NCBI RefSeq assembly: GCF_011752015.1
Contig: NZ_JAAIKA010000001.1
Location: 496,001 to 560,000 of the forward strand
Source of the DNA: Canibacter zhoujuaniae
GTDB taxonomy: Bacteria > Actinomycetota > Actinomycetes > Actinomycetales > Microbacteriaceae
DNA: 64,000 nt
Direction of reading: 5' to 3'
In this document: positions 28,867 through 37,992 of the stretch, one piece after another
Layout of the letters: the number at the start of each line of letters is the position of its first letter
Numbering within the stretch: the first letter of the stretch is position 1
The notes under the pieces: generated by a model
What the model was told of the DNA's origin: nothing
What the model saw: the letters and a program-made list of their open reading frames with translations, nothing else
Database searches by the model: none
Translations under genes and position numbers: made by a program

Positions 28867-29756
28867 CCACGTTCCGCGAGTCGATGCGGGGCGGGAATAT
28901 CGGCGACGTTGATACCGACCATTGCTTCGCCGAGATTACGGCTGACCTCAGCCAGTGCTGCCGGATCGTCGTAGAGGGTTGTTGCCTTTACGATTGCCGC
29001 TGCGCGCTTTTCTGGATTGTCTGATTTGAAGATACCGGATCCAACAAAGACACCCTCAGCGCCCATCTGCCGCACAAGAGCAGCATCAGCAGGAGTTGCA
29101 ACTCCCCCGGCGACAAACATCACAACCGGGAGTTTGCCGGTTTCTGCAACCTCAGCCACCAGGTCGTATGGCGCCTGCAATTCTTTGGCAGCAACAAAGA
29201 GCTCATCTCGGTCGAGGCTGCGCAAGCGGTTAATCTCACCGCGGATAGTTCGCATATGGCGCACCGCTTCAGACACGTCACCGGTGCCGGCTTCGCCCTT
29301 AGAACGAATCATTGCCGCGCCTTCTGTGATGCGGCGCAGCGCTTCGCCGAGGTTTGTTGCGCCACACACGAATGGCACATCAAAATTCCATTTATTAATG
29401 TGGTGTGTGTAATCAGCGGGGCTCAGCACCTCTGACTCATCAATAAAATCGACGCCGAGCGATTCCAAAATCTGCGCTTCCACGGTGTGACCGATACGCG
29501 CCTTTGCCATTACCGGGATCGAGACAGCATTTACGATTCCGTCGATTAGGTCGGGATCGCTCATGCGAGCAACGCCTCCCTGCGCGCGAATATCGGCCGG
29601 CACGCGCTCCAGTGCCATTACTGCGCTGGCGCCGGCATCTTCAGCGATGCGCGCCTGTTCCGGGGTTACGACGTCCATAATGACACCGTTTTTGAGCATG
29701 TCTGCGAGACCCCGCTTCACACGAGTGCCTGCTGTTTGAGTGTTGTTATCAGTCAT
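28860..29756 (-). CDS. pdxS: Pyridoxal 5'-phosphate synthase lyase subunit
   Basis: PdxS makes PLP from ribose 5-phosphate, glyceraldehyde 3-phosphate and ammonia. The (beta/alpha)8 sequence is highly conserved: [32 protein letters not shown], the catalytic Lys in [10 protein letters not shown] and [11 protein letters not shown]. The start is placed at ATG 29756 (298 residues), since the four upstream codons begin with TTG and lack support. It is divergent from pdxR, with PdxR-type sites between. Confidence 0.97.
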   Translation of the reverse strand: MTDNNTQTAGTRVKRGLADMLKNGVIMDVVTPEQARIAEDAGASAVMALERVPADIRAQGGVARMSDPDLIDGIVNAVSIPVMAKARIGHTVEAQILESLGVDFIDESEVLSPADYTHHINKWNFDVPFVCGATNLGEALRRITEGAAMIRSKGEAGTGDVSEAVRHMRTIRGEINRLRSLDRDELFVAAKELQAPYDLVAEVAETGKLPVVMFVAGGVATPADAALVRQMGAEGVFVGSGIFKSDNPEKRAAAIVKATTLYDDPAALAEVSRNLGEAMVGINVADIPAPHRLAERGW

Positions 29757-29775
29757 AGCAACATTCAATCGCGCT

Positions 29776-29826
29776 AAAGTGGTCTAAGCAATATGCCAAA
29801 CTTTGCGTGTTGCAATAGACCACTTA
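29776..29826. promoter_or_regulatory. PdxR-type operator pair between pdxS and pdxR
   Basis: AAAGTGGTCTA at 29776-29786 recurs on the other strand at 29816-29826 as TAAGTGGTCTA. The motif matches the AAAGTGG-x-T-x-CTA element known for PdxR of corynebacteria. Its place in the 77-bp divergent gap suggests PdxR acts on both its own gene and pdxST. Confidence 0.8.
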
Positions 29827-29833
29827 GGCAGGT

Positions 29834-31204
29834 TTGAGTGTGCGATCTGAAACGACCACAGAAATCTCGATAACAGTCGATAAGAGCAGAGAGCTAGCCG
29901 TGCCCCTACAAATCGCGGAGGGGATTCGCTCTCTGCTGCAAACAGGAGCACTAACCCCGGGAGACAACCTTCCGAGCACCCGCACGCTCGCCGGGCAGCT
30001 GGGAGTGTCACGCGGTTCAATGATCGCAGCTTTTGAAGAGCTTGCAGCCGAAGGAATTCTCCTGCCGCTAAGAGGTTCGGGCACGCGCGTAAATCCGGCA
30101 CTCGCATTTTCAGAGTACTCGGCAGCAACCGCGCTCAAAAACCAATATGCAGCACCAAGTGAGGCATACGACAGTGCACCCGATCTCATCGACCTAAAAC
30201 CGGGCGCCCCCGACGTTACTCTCCTCAACACTCCCGCCTGGCGCGCCGTCTGGCGCGATGCACTAAAACACACCCAAGCTGATCCGCTGACAAATCTGCG
30301 CATTCAAATCACCGACCACCTGCGCCACAGTCGCGGCATGCTGGTGGATCCGAAAGATGTAATTTTAACGGCTGGAGCAAGAAGCGGCCTGCAGCTCTTA
30401 AGCACAACACTCGGCGCGGCAATCAGCACGGTGGGAGTGGAACAACCCGGCTACCCGGGCCTGCGTCTGGCGCTTTCCGCACTGGGTAAACACATGACCA
30501 CAATCTCACCCAAACTTTCGGCAGTGAGTGCTCCCGATGCAGCCCTGGTCACTCCCAATCACCAGTATCCCAGCGGCGACCCGTTAGCGGGCGAGCAGCG
30601 AGTGGCGTTAGCTACATGGGCCGCCCAGACCAACACACTCTTAATTGAAGATGACTTTAATTCAGAGCTGCGGTATAACGGTTCAGCGCTCCCAACGCTA
30701 GCAAGTCTCGCGCCACAGCACACAATACTGTTGGGGAGTTTCTCAGCCCTGCTCGATCCCGAGCTAAATGTTGGATATCTCATCGCGCCCCCAGCCATGC
30801 GCCCCCTGCTACAACGAACGCAGCAAGATCTTGGCTCTCCCGTAAACACTGTCACCGCAGCAGCCCTCGCTGAGTTTCTCGCACGCGGTCATCTAAAGCG
30901 TCACACGCAGCGCGCCAGACGCGTCTATCAACGCCGCCGCAATTTAGTGCAAGAGCTGCTGAGCAATTTAAATGCCGCAAAACTGCTGCCGATAAACGCC
31001 GGTCTGCACAGTGTTCTGCTGACAGAGCGCCCCGCTGAATTAGTGACAGCCGCTGTAGCAGCGCAAGGGTACCGCGTGCGCACACTGGATGCATACTGGG
31101 CTGGCCAAAACTACCAAAACGGTATTGTGTTCGGTTTTGGCGCGCTACCAGATGCTGAGCTAATCAGCGCACTGCACGCAATTACCGCAGCCGCTAAGGC
31201 ATAG
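29834..31204 (+). CDS. pdxR: MocR-type PLP-dependent regulator PdxR
   Basis: The 456-residue protein is a GntR-like winged helix (LQIAEGIRSLLQTGALTPGD, LPSTRTLAGQLGVSRGSM) fused to an aminotransferase class I domain (LTAGARSGLQLLSTTLG, VEQPGYPGL, LIEDDFNSELRYNG, where a Lys that would form the aldimine is expected later but the region reads GSFSALLDPELNVGY instead). The usual SFSKTLAPGLRxGY motif is altered here, so the PLP lysine appears to be missing. The start is TTG 29834 or GTG 29840, with no ATG nearby. PdxR normally activates pdxST under low PLP. Confidence 0.88.
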   Translation: MSVRSETTTEISITVDKSRELAVPLQIAEGIRSLLQTGALTPGDNLPSTRTLAGQLGVSRGSMIAAFEELAAEGILLPLRGSGTRVNPALAFSEYSAATALKNQYAAPSEAYDSAPDLIDLKPGAPDVTLLNTPAWRAVWRDALKHTQADPLTNLRIQITDHLRHSRGMLVDPKDVILTAGARSGLQLLSTTLGAAISTVGVEQPGYPGLRLALSALGKHMTTISPKLSAVSAPDAALVTPNHQYPSGDPLAGEQRVALATWAAQTNTLLIEDDFNSELRYNGSALPTLASLAPQHTILLGSFSALLDPELNVGYLIAPPAMRPLLQRTQQDLGSPVNTVTAAALAEFLARGHLKRHTQRARRVYQRRRNLVQELLSNLNAAKLLPINAGLHSVLLTERPAELVTAAVAAQGYRVRTLDAYWAGQNYQNGIVFGFGALPDAELISALHAITAAAKA

Positions 31205-31234
31205 AGGTTTAACAGCTGGGTGGCCCGTTAAACA

Positions 31235-32800
31235 CTATCCGCGCATAGAGTTGCGTAGATTCAGAGCGGTTTTAGCTGCTGCAATTTCCGACCAGGGGGC
31301 GGATCCATGCGCGCGTTCAATCGTGCTTTCTGGCCCTTTGCCCGCGAGCAAAACCACTGCTCCTGCTGGCGCGTTTGCAACGGCAAAATTAATCGCTGCA
31401 GTGCGATCCTCAATAACCGTGTAGTTGCTATTACCGGCAGCATCCGCCCCCGCTGTCATTTGCGCAACAATCTCCTGCACTGGAGTGAAGTAGGGGTCAT
31501 CCTCGGTAAACACAACATGATCGGCGATCGTTGTCGCAATCCTACCCATGGGTTCACGTTTACTGGGGTCGCGTGTGCCGCCCGCAGCGCCAACAACAAC
31601 CCACAGCTCAGTCTCGGTCACCTCGCGCAACGCCTGCAAGGCTTTTTCAAGCGACTTCTCTGCGTGCGCAAAATCAATCACAACGTTGATGTCAGACTGC
31701 GGCTCTTGCACAGTTTGCATGCGCCCAGGAACACCCGGGAACTCACGCAAGGCTCTAAGCGCATCAGGCACAGACACGCCAAGTCGATTAACCGCTGCAA
31801 TAGCTGCTAGTGCGTTGTATGCGTTATATCTTCCGAGCATTGGCAGATGTGCCTGTGTCTGCGCAAAGGCATCAACGTTATCGGCCTCGCGGTCATCACC
31901 GGGGTATTGCAGCGTGAAGTCGATTCCCGATGCTGTTTCCGTAATATCTAGCGCACGCCATTCTGCGTCACTGTCGACACCGTAGGTGCTCTCTTCCGGC
32001 GCAATACCGCGCAGTCGCTCACACCAGGGATCATCAGCGTTCAACACCGCAAAAGGGGCAGCTTCGATAAGCTTGCGCTTATCTGCGAAGTAGCCCTCCA
32101 TACCGCCGTGAGTGTTGAGATGCTCTGGGCTGATGTGCGTCCAGATAGCAACATCCCACTTCACCCCGCGCACCCGCTCCATGAGCAGCGCATGGCTGGA
32201 AGATTCGATCACCGCGGCAGTCGCCCCCTGATCTCGCATCTCACCAAGAATCTGCTGCACCTGCGGCGCCTCTGGGGTGGTAAAACGCCCTTCAAATTGC
32301 TGCAATTCGCCGTCTGCAAGCTCGTATCCGGCCGTTGACAGCATCCCAACTGAGGTGCCCGTAGCGCGCAGAATATATCTCGTCAGCCAACTGGTGGTTG
32401 TTTTTCCGTCTGTGCCGGTGATACCTATCACTCGAAGGTCAGCGCTTGGATCACCTGTGAGCGCTACCGCGGCATCTGCGAGAGCCTGTCTCGCATTGGG
32501 CACCTGTAAATAGGGTAGGTTGCTTTCGTCAGCTGCGGTTCTGCCTTCACCAAGCACAGCAACAGCTCCGGCCTGCTCTGCCGCAGCAGCAAACTTGTGC
32601 CCGTCTACTGAATCACCGTTTATAGCCACGAATAGCGCACCCGGGGTAACCCACTGAGAATTATGGGTTACTGCGGTTACCTCAGTTTTGTTAAACGCTG
32701 CAGCATCCAGCAGTTTCGTATCACACACTGCGGAGCCCGCACCGCTCCTAACAGGGACGATGCGGGCTCCAAGCAGCTCAGCAAGTTCAGGCAAAAACAT
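31235..32800 (-). CDS. MurE-like Mur ligase in a methionine-transport operon
   Basis: The 521-residue protein is a full three-domain Mur ligase: ATP motif GITGTDGKTTTSWLTRYIL, FTTPEAPQVQQIL, ESSSHALLMERV, HISPEHLNTHG and the lysine normally carbamylated in FADKRKLIEAA. Canonical MurE features are changed: the acceptor-binding DNPR/DNPA stretch reads TEDDPYFTPVQEI and the GKGHE motif reads GKGPES. It starts 9 bp after metI, outside any cell-wall cluster. It may add the third amino acid of the stem peptide, being the main or a second MurE of a lysine/ornithine/diaminobutyrate-type wall, or act on another substrate. Confidence 0.75.
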   Translation of the reverse strand: MFLPELAELLGARIVPVRSGAGSAVCDTKLLDAAAFNKTEVTAVTHNSQWVTPGALFVAINGDSVDGHKFAAAAEQAGAVAVLGEGRTAADESNLPYLQVPNARQALADAAVALTGDPSADLRVIGITGTDGKTTTSWLTRYILRATGTSVGMLSTAGYELADGELQQFEGRFTTPEAPQVQQILGEMRDQGATAAVIESSSHALLMERVRGVKWDVAIWTHISPEHLNTHGGMEGYFADKRKLIEAAPFAVLNADDPWCERLRGIAPEESTYGVDSDAEWRALDITETASGIDFTLQYPGDDREADNVDAFAQTQAHLPMLGRYNAYNALAAIAAVNRLGVSVPDALRALREFPGVPGRMQTVQEPQSDINVVIDFAHAEKSLEKALQALREVTETELWVVVGAAGGTRDPSKREPMGRIATTIADHVVFTEDDPYFTPVQEIVAQMTAGADAAGNSNYTVIEDRTAAINFAVANAPAGAVVLLAGKGPESTIERAHGSAPWSEIAAAKTALNLRNSMRG

Positions 32801-32809
32801 GCCGTCAGT

Positions 32810-33481
32810 TTATCGGCGCATAACCTTCCGTGCAAGACGGTTACCGGCAAACTGCACAAGCTGCACCAGGATCACTATCAACAGCACCGCAACCCAGGTA
32901 ACCCACGTATTGTACTGCCGGAAGCCGTATTGCAGTGCGAAGAAACCAAGACCGTTTGCGCCAATCGCACCCGCCATCGCAGACATGTCAATAATCGCAA
33001 TGAAAGCATAGGTGTAACCGAGGATCAGTGACCCCAAGCCCTCGGGGATAACCACCGTCAGCAGGGTTCTAAACCGGCTCGCACCCGCCGCCCGCGCAGC
33101 TTCTACAACGCCCGGCGGCACAGTAACGAGATTCTGCTCAACCAGACGGGAAATACCAAAGGTTGATGCAACAACCATCGCGAGCGCGGCCATCGGCGTG
33201 CCGATTCCGCTTCCTAAAATCGCGCGCGCCACAGGCTGCAGCGCCACCAACAGAATAATGAACGGGATTGGTCGCACAAAGTTGACCAAGAAGTTCAAGA
33301 TGCTGTAAATCGCCCTATTTTCCAGCACGTTACCCGGTCGGGTTGCATAGAGCGCAACACCCAGCACCAGACCCGCCAGGCCACCGATTGTCAGCGCGAT
33401 GGCAGACAGTGTCAGCGTTGCCAACAGCTGCTCTGGCAGCATCGGCAGCAGTTTGATCAGGTCACCAAATTTGTCGTTCAT
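32810..33481 (-). CDS. metI: Methionine ABC transporter permease
   Basis: MetI is the membrane subunit of the MetNIQ D/L-methionine importer. The 223-residue protein has five to six helices and the EAARAAGASRFRTLLTVVIPEG coupling loop, with the conserved VRPIPFIILLVALQP. It overlaps metN by 4 bp (ATGA). Confidence 0.95.
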   Translation of the reverse strand: MNDKFGDLIKLLPMLPEQLLATLTLSAIALTIGGLAGLVLGVALYATRPGNVLENRAIYSILNFLVNFVRPIPFIILLVALQPVARAILGSGIGTPMAALAMVVASTFGISRLVEQNLVTVPPGVVEAARAAGASRFRTLLTVVIPEGLGSLILGYTYAFIAIIDMSAMAGAIGANGLGFFALQYGFRQYNTWVTWVAVLLIVILVQLVQFAGNRLARKVMRR

Positions 33482-34518
33482 TTTGCCTCCCCTCCAAGCT
33501 CCTGCACAGCAGCGATTTCAGCCACCGCACGCTTTGCCTGCGCAATCTGTTCGGCGGTGCCGTGCAGCGCAAAGGTGAGATGCCCGAAAGTATAATTATT
33601 GATCTCATTCACACTGCCGTAGACGAGTTCAGCATCAGCGCCTGAGCGCACTAAGCGCCCCAAAATTTCGGTGCGTGCCGCCGCTGAATCTCCAAGGCTA
33701 ACGGTAATTAGATTCTCGCCGTGTTTTTCTATCAGGCGCTCGAGGTCTTTCCCAACGGGAATACCAGGGATCACGGTGCTCACAAAACGGCGCGTGGTTT
33801 TATGCTCGGGGCTCGAGAACACCTGCTCGACCGGCCCCTCTTCAATCACACGGCCGTTTTCCATCACAGCAACGTGGGTTGCAAGGTGCTTAATAACATC
33901 CATTTCGTGAGTAATAACGAGAATTGTGATCCCCAATTCGCGATTTACTCGCCGTAACAGTTCGAGCACATCAGAGGTGGTTTGCGGATCCAGTGCGCTA
34001 GTGGCTTCATCCGCCAACAGCACTTTTGGGTTCGTGGACAGCGCCCGGGCGATACCAACCCGCTGTTTCTGCCCGCCTGACAGCTGATCAGGGTAGGCGT
34101 CGGCGCGATCCGCAAGCCCAACAAACTCGAGCAGCTCCCGCACCCGCTCTTTCCGCTCTGCTTCCGGGATTCCTGCGATTTTCATCGGAAACGCAACATT
34201 CCCCGCAACTGTGCGCGAGTTAAACAGATTGAACTGCTGGAAGATCATGCCAATCTCAGTGCGCAGTGCCTGCAACGATTTTTCACTCGCACCAACAACT
34301 TCGTGACCATCGACAACTATAGAGCCTTTAGTTGCCGGGTCGAGCGCATTAATCAACCGCACAAGGGTTGATTTTCCCGCGCCTGAGTATCCGATAACAC
34401 CGTAGATGCTGCCCTGTGGAATTTCAAGGCTGACGCTGTCAACGGCGGTAATATCGGCCTGATTCTTCCGTCTTGCCGGGTATATCTTCGAGACATCTCG
34501 AATTGAGATCATTGACAT
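33478..34518 (-). CDS. metN: Methionine ABC transporter ATP-binding protein
   Basis: The 346-residue ATPase has Walker A GYSGAGKSTL, signature LSGGQKQRVGIARAL, Walker B VLLADEATSALDP and the C-terminal NIL/ACT-like domain (GSVNEINNYTFGHLTFAL) that binds methionine and inhibits transport. ATG 34518 with GGAGGAAG upstream is chosen over the frame's first codon at 34548. Confidence 0.96.
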   Translation of the reverse strand: MSMISIRDVSKIYPARRKNQADITAVDSVSLEIPQGSIYGVIGYSGAGKSTLVRLINALDPATKGSIVVDGHEVVGASEKSLQALRTEIGMIFQQFNLFNSRTVAGNVAFPMKIAGIPEAERKERVRELLEFVGLADRADAYPDQLSGGQKQRVGIARALSTNPKVLLADEATSALDPQTTSDVLELLRRVNRELGITILVITHEMDVIKHLATHVAVMENGRVIEEGPVEQVFSSPEHKTTRRFVSTVIPGIPVGKDLERLIEKHGENLITVSLGDSAAARTEILGRLVRSGADAELVYGSVNEINNYTFGHLTFALHGTAEQIAQAKRAVAEIAAVQELGGEAK

Positions 34519-34593
34519 GTGCTTCCTCCAAGAACGAAGCTGCGGCACGACCCGCGATCAGCGTTTCGTGCCACAGCAACCTCTGTTTTATGC

Positions 34594-35466
34594 CTACTTG
34601 CTGTTGTTTCGAACAGCCTCTTCGGTCTTAGCCAGCGAGTCCTGCAACTCTTTGTTGTCGATCTTTAGCAGCACTGCGGTGCCACCTGAGTTTTCAACTA
34701 CGCCGTCCTGAACAGCTTTGGTGTTCTGGTAGATTTCAACGATCTTCTTGTAGGTTTCGTTGTTTTCGTCGCCCTTCTTTACGGCGAAGACGTTAACGTA
34801 TGGGAAAGCCGCTGGATCGTTAGGGTCGTCCTGCGCGATCGCATCACCGGCGGTAAGACCGGCGTTACCAAGGAAGTCATTGTTGATGATCGCTGCATCA
34901 ACATCGGCGAGTGCGGGTGCGAGCTGCGCAGCATCAAGCTCAGTGATTTCAACCTTTGTTGTCTCAATGTCTTCGGTGGTTGCGAATGGGTGGCCGCCAT
35001 CCTTCAGCTTCAGCAACCCAGCTGACTGCAGCACAAGCAGTCCACGACCGCGGTTAACCGGATCGTTAGGGATAGCAACCTTTCCACCCTCTGGAATGTC
35101 TGCAACCGAATCATGCTTGGTTGAGTAAAGACCGAGTGGGTAGATCGCGGTTGAGCCAAGAGTGGTTAGATCGTCGCCAGACTGCACATTGTGGTTAGCG
35201 AGGTAGAAAATATGCTGGAACTGGTTGATATCGAGCTCACCATCAGCAAGTGCCGGGTTTGGCAGAGAGTACTCACCGAAGTCTACGAGCTCAACATCGA
35301 TGCCCTCAGCCTCAACTGCTTCTTCGAAAGTGGTCCAATATTCATCAGATGCGCCAACTACGCCGATCCGCACGGTTTCTGACTTGCTCTCACCCGAGCA
35401 GGCAGCGAGACCTGCGGCCAATGCCAGTACGCCAGCTGCTGCAAATAGTTTCTTAAAACTTGCCAT
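34594..35466 (-). CDS. metQ: Methionine-binding lipoprotein
   Basis: MetQ delivers methionine to MetNI. A lipoprotein signal with lipobox LAAC (Cys23) is followed by the NlpA-type fold: VRIGVVGASDEYW, FGEYSLPNPALADGELDINQFQH and VINNDFLGNAGL-like sequence. It is the first gene of metQ-N-I-murE-like. The 160-bp upstream region is A/T-rich with a short hairpin (AGGC/GCCT, near 35490-35512), but no recognisable SAM riboswitch. Confidence 0.95.
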   Translation of the reverse strand: MASFKKLFAAAGVLALAAGLAACSGESKSETVRIGVVGASDEYWTTFEEAVEAEGIDVELVDFGEYSLPNPALADGELDINQFQHIFYLANHNVQSGDDLTTLGSTAIYPLGLYSTKHDSVADIPEGGKVAIPNDPVNRGRGLLVLQSAGLLKLKDGGHPFATTEDIETTKVEITELDAAQLAPALADVDAAIINNDFLGNAGLTAGDAIAQDDPNDPAAFPYVNVFAVKKGDENNETYKKIVEIYQNTKAVQDGVVENSGGTAVLLKIDNKELQDSLAKTEEAVRNNSK

Positions 35467-35626
35467 TGTGTTTCCTTAATTGTCTATCGATTTAAGCAGG
35501 CCGTGCTTCAGCCTGTGACCCTATTAGCGTATGAAACACTTTAGGCACGCTTCAATTAGTATTTAATATTTCGTAATATACGCTCGTAACAATCGGCTGC
35601 GCTAGTCAGTGACCACACGTGCTGAG

Positions 35627-36322
35627 CTAGGCGAATAGACGCGACAGTAACTGCTCTGCTGCTTCTCGCCGACCGGTGAAAAACGGGGTCTCTTCGCGCA
35701 CATGACGGCGTGCGCCGGTTGCACGCAATTCTCGCATGAGGTCAACGATGCGCAGCAGGTCGTTAGCTTCAAACGCTAACAGCCATTCGTAGTCTCCCAA
35801 CGCAAATGAGGCCATCGTGTTTGCGAGAACGTCACCGTAGTTACGTGCGGCGAGTCCGTGCTCACGCAAGAGCTGCCGACGCTCTTCATCCGGCAAGAGA
35901 TACCAGTCGTAGCTGCGCACAAAAGGATAAACACAAACATAATCACGCGGTGTTTCCCCTGCGAGAAACGCCGGAACGTGACCCCGATTAAACTCCGCTG
36001 CACGGTGCACAGCCATGTTTGACCAGACCGGAACTAAACGGCCAGCTCCCACCTCGGCAATAACGCGATATGCCTCCTGCAGCACTTCAGGGTTCGGAGC
36101 GTGAGCCCACAGCAGCAAATCTGCATCAGCTCGATAGCCGGCCAAATCGTACCAACCGCGAATAGTGAGCTCCGGCAGCTGTGACATGCGCTGCAGAATC
36201 TCTGCGGTCGGGTTCTGGGTGTGTGCTGACTTGCCGCGATCCACCCGAAAAACGGCGTAAATTGTGTAGTTTATTCCTGCGTTTACCTCTTCAGCTACTG
36301 CTGAGTGATCAATCGCTGTCAT
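35627..36322 (-). CDS. hemQ: Coproheme decarboxylase HemQ
   Basis: HemQ performs the last step of the Gram-positive coproporphyrin-dependent heme pathway, oxidative decarboxylation of coproheme III to heme b. The 231-residue protein has the chlorite dismutase-like fold with YPFVRSYDWYLLP carrying the reactive tyrosine, and RNYGDVLANTMASFALGDYEWLLAFE. It is flanked by metQ upstream region and an ABC exporter, not by other hem genes. Confidence 0.95.
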   Translation of the reverse strand: MTAIDHSAVAEEVNAGINYTIYAVFRVDRGKSAHTQNPTAEILQRMSQLPELTIRGWYDLAGYRADADLLLWAHAPNPEVLQEAYRVIAEVGAGRLVPVWSNMAVHRAAEFNRGHVPAFLAGETPRDYVCVYPFVRSYDWYLLPDEERRQLLREHGLAARNYGDVLANTMASFALGDYEWLLAFEANDLLRIVDLMRELRATGARRHVREETPFFTGRREAAEQLLSRLFA

Positions 36323-36348
36323 CTACTTGCCCCTTATTAGTAGCAGTC

Positions 36349-37992
36349 TTAACTTGTGAAGGTCTTAGTTTTTTGGAACGCAATATCGTAGTGAGAATCA
36401 AGACGTTTTGCGGCGAATATCAAAGCAATATAGAAGGTGAGAGCACCTATGACTAACGCTAGTGCGGCACCGCCGATCATGAGTGTCAGATTTTCAGTAA
36501 AGATACCGACACCGATCACAATGAGCGCCGGCAGAGACGGCACAAACACCAAGAACATGGCAGCAAAACTAGAAATTATCGCGTCACCACCGCCACTATT
36601 TTTGGCGCTCCCAGGCTCAGGCGCAGGGTATGGCAGATAGACCGAAACAAGCATTGCGACCCCCCAGCAGCCAAGCAGGAAGCCGAGCGCAAGCGGCAGT
36701 ATCACTCCAATGTATTGTGGTGTCTTATGCAGCACCGGCACAATAATCGCCGCAAGGCAAACCATCGGCGCCATCACGCTGCCAGCCGCTACGTAGCGCC
36801 CAAGCAGATTAGCGCGGTTATTAATACCAGCCGTGATGTTCACCCATGAGCTTGGGCCGTCTTGTCCAATCTCGTTCGCTAGCATCAGACCGCCCATCCA
36901 CGCCACGATTAACACACCCATAAAGCCCATAAACGGGGTATCTTGGACCACCGACATCATAATAAAAAACGCAGCCATCACTGGTGTGAGCAAAATTGCC
37001 AAACTGTAGCGTATATCGCGACGCCAGTAGCGCAGCGCCTTTCCTGCAACCGCGCCAAGTGCATTCTGCGGTAACCAGCGCGGCACCAAAGCCGTCACCT
37101 TTGCAGCTTTTGTTTCACTGCTGCCGGATAACGCCATCTGTTGGCCGCGTTCGAAAGCCACCTCCCACAGTTTCCATAGGATTGCAGCGCTCGCACACAG
37201 CACAAAAACTCGCAGAATCGCGCCGAGAAAATCACCAGATCCAAGCGCCGGAGCGATTGCGAAAGCCCCGCCGAGTGGTGTCCAGCTGAGAATTTCTGCA
37301 AATATGCCGCCGACCTCCACAATAGATGTAAGTAGATCCGTATCTGCTGCCTGGAACAGTAGGGAGGTGCCGTAAGCAACAATTATCAGCGCAACGATAC
37401 TGAGAGCGGTGAGAAGTTCACGTTTACGCTTTGAGAGACGTAGGCCCACACGCCAGGCGCTAATCGTCTGGGTAATGAGCAGCATCAGCAGCAGACCGGC
37501 TGCGTTTGCCGGAATCAAAACGATCAAATATAGAACGACATTCAGCCCGTTCAATGCCCCCGTGCCGAGCAATTGGAAACCCCAAATAAGCTGAAATACG
37601 GTTTGCACCACTACTACTACAGCCAGCACCCAGAAGGGAATAGAAATCGCTGCCGCAATAAGCAGCGGCTTCTGCAGAGATTTAGCGCTGCGACCAAAGG
37701 TTGCAAACCTGCGGGCGTCGAGTGCGCTATCACCGCCGAGCGAAAAAAACGCAGCAGAAAGCCACAGCACAGCTATCAGCACTCCAACGCGGGCAACGTT
37801 AAAGAAAAATTCATTAGTAAGATACGTACCACTTACAGTTGTATAAACCAGGAATGCACCATAACCCACTAAGGCCATTAGGCCATAGAGCATCAGCAAA
37901 CCGGTTGTTAGAATGACGTTCCAGTTGTTTTTAAAACTGCGCGACAGCAGCTTCCACCGCAGCCCAGTAATTAATTTCACTGATTCAGCCAT
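36349..37992 (-). CDS. ABC exporter membrane subunit
   Basis: The 547-residue protein has about 12 hydrophobic segments and no ATPase motifs. It overlaps the ATPase gene by 16 bp and is its membrane partner. Proteins of this make-up in actinobacteria are annotated as multidrug or unknown-substrate exporters; the cargo is not evident. It ends 26 bp upstream of hemQ on the same strand, so read-through into hemQ is possible. Confidence 0.8.
   Translation of the reverse strand: MAESVKLITGLRWKLLSRSFKNNWNVILTTGLLMLYGLMALVGYGAFLVYTTVSGTYLTNEFFFNVARVGVLIAVLWLSAAFFSLGGDSALDARRFATFGRSAKSLQKPLLIAAAISIPFWVLAVVVVVQTVFQLIWGFQLLGTGALNGLNVVLYLIVLIPANAAGLLLMLLITQTISAWRVGLRLSKRKRELLTALSIVALIIVAYGTSLLFQAADTDLLTSIVEVGGIFAEILSWTPLGGAFAIAPALGSGDFLGAILRVFVLCASAAILWKLWEVAFERGQQMALSGSSETKAAKVTALVPRWLPQNALGAVAGKALRYWRRDIRYSLAILLTPVMAAFFIMMSVVQDTPFMGFMGVLIVAWMGGLMLANEIGQDGPSSWVNITAGINNRANLLGRYVAAGSVMAPMVCLAAIIVPVLHKTPQYIGVILPLALGFLLGCWGVAMLVSVYLPYPAPEPGSAKNSGGGDAIISSFAAMFLVFVPSLPALIVIGVGIFTENLTLMIGGAALALVIGALTFYIALIFAAKRLDSHYDIAFQKTKTFTS

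Noticed and set aside
31207-31233. Terminator between pdxR and the MurE-like gene
   Set aside because: A 7-bp GTTTAAC/GTTAAAC pair is visible, but the stem is short and A/T-rich with no T-run, so it was not called.
35467-35626. SAM riboswitch upstream of metQ
   Set aside because: No recognisable SAM-I, SAM-II or SAM-IV core; only a short hairpin and A/T-rich DNA are seen.
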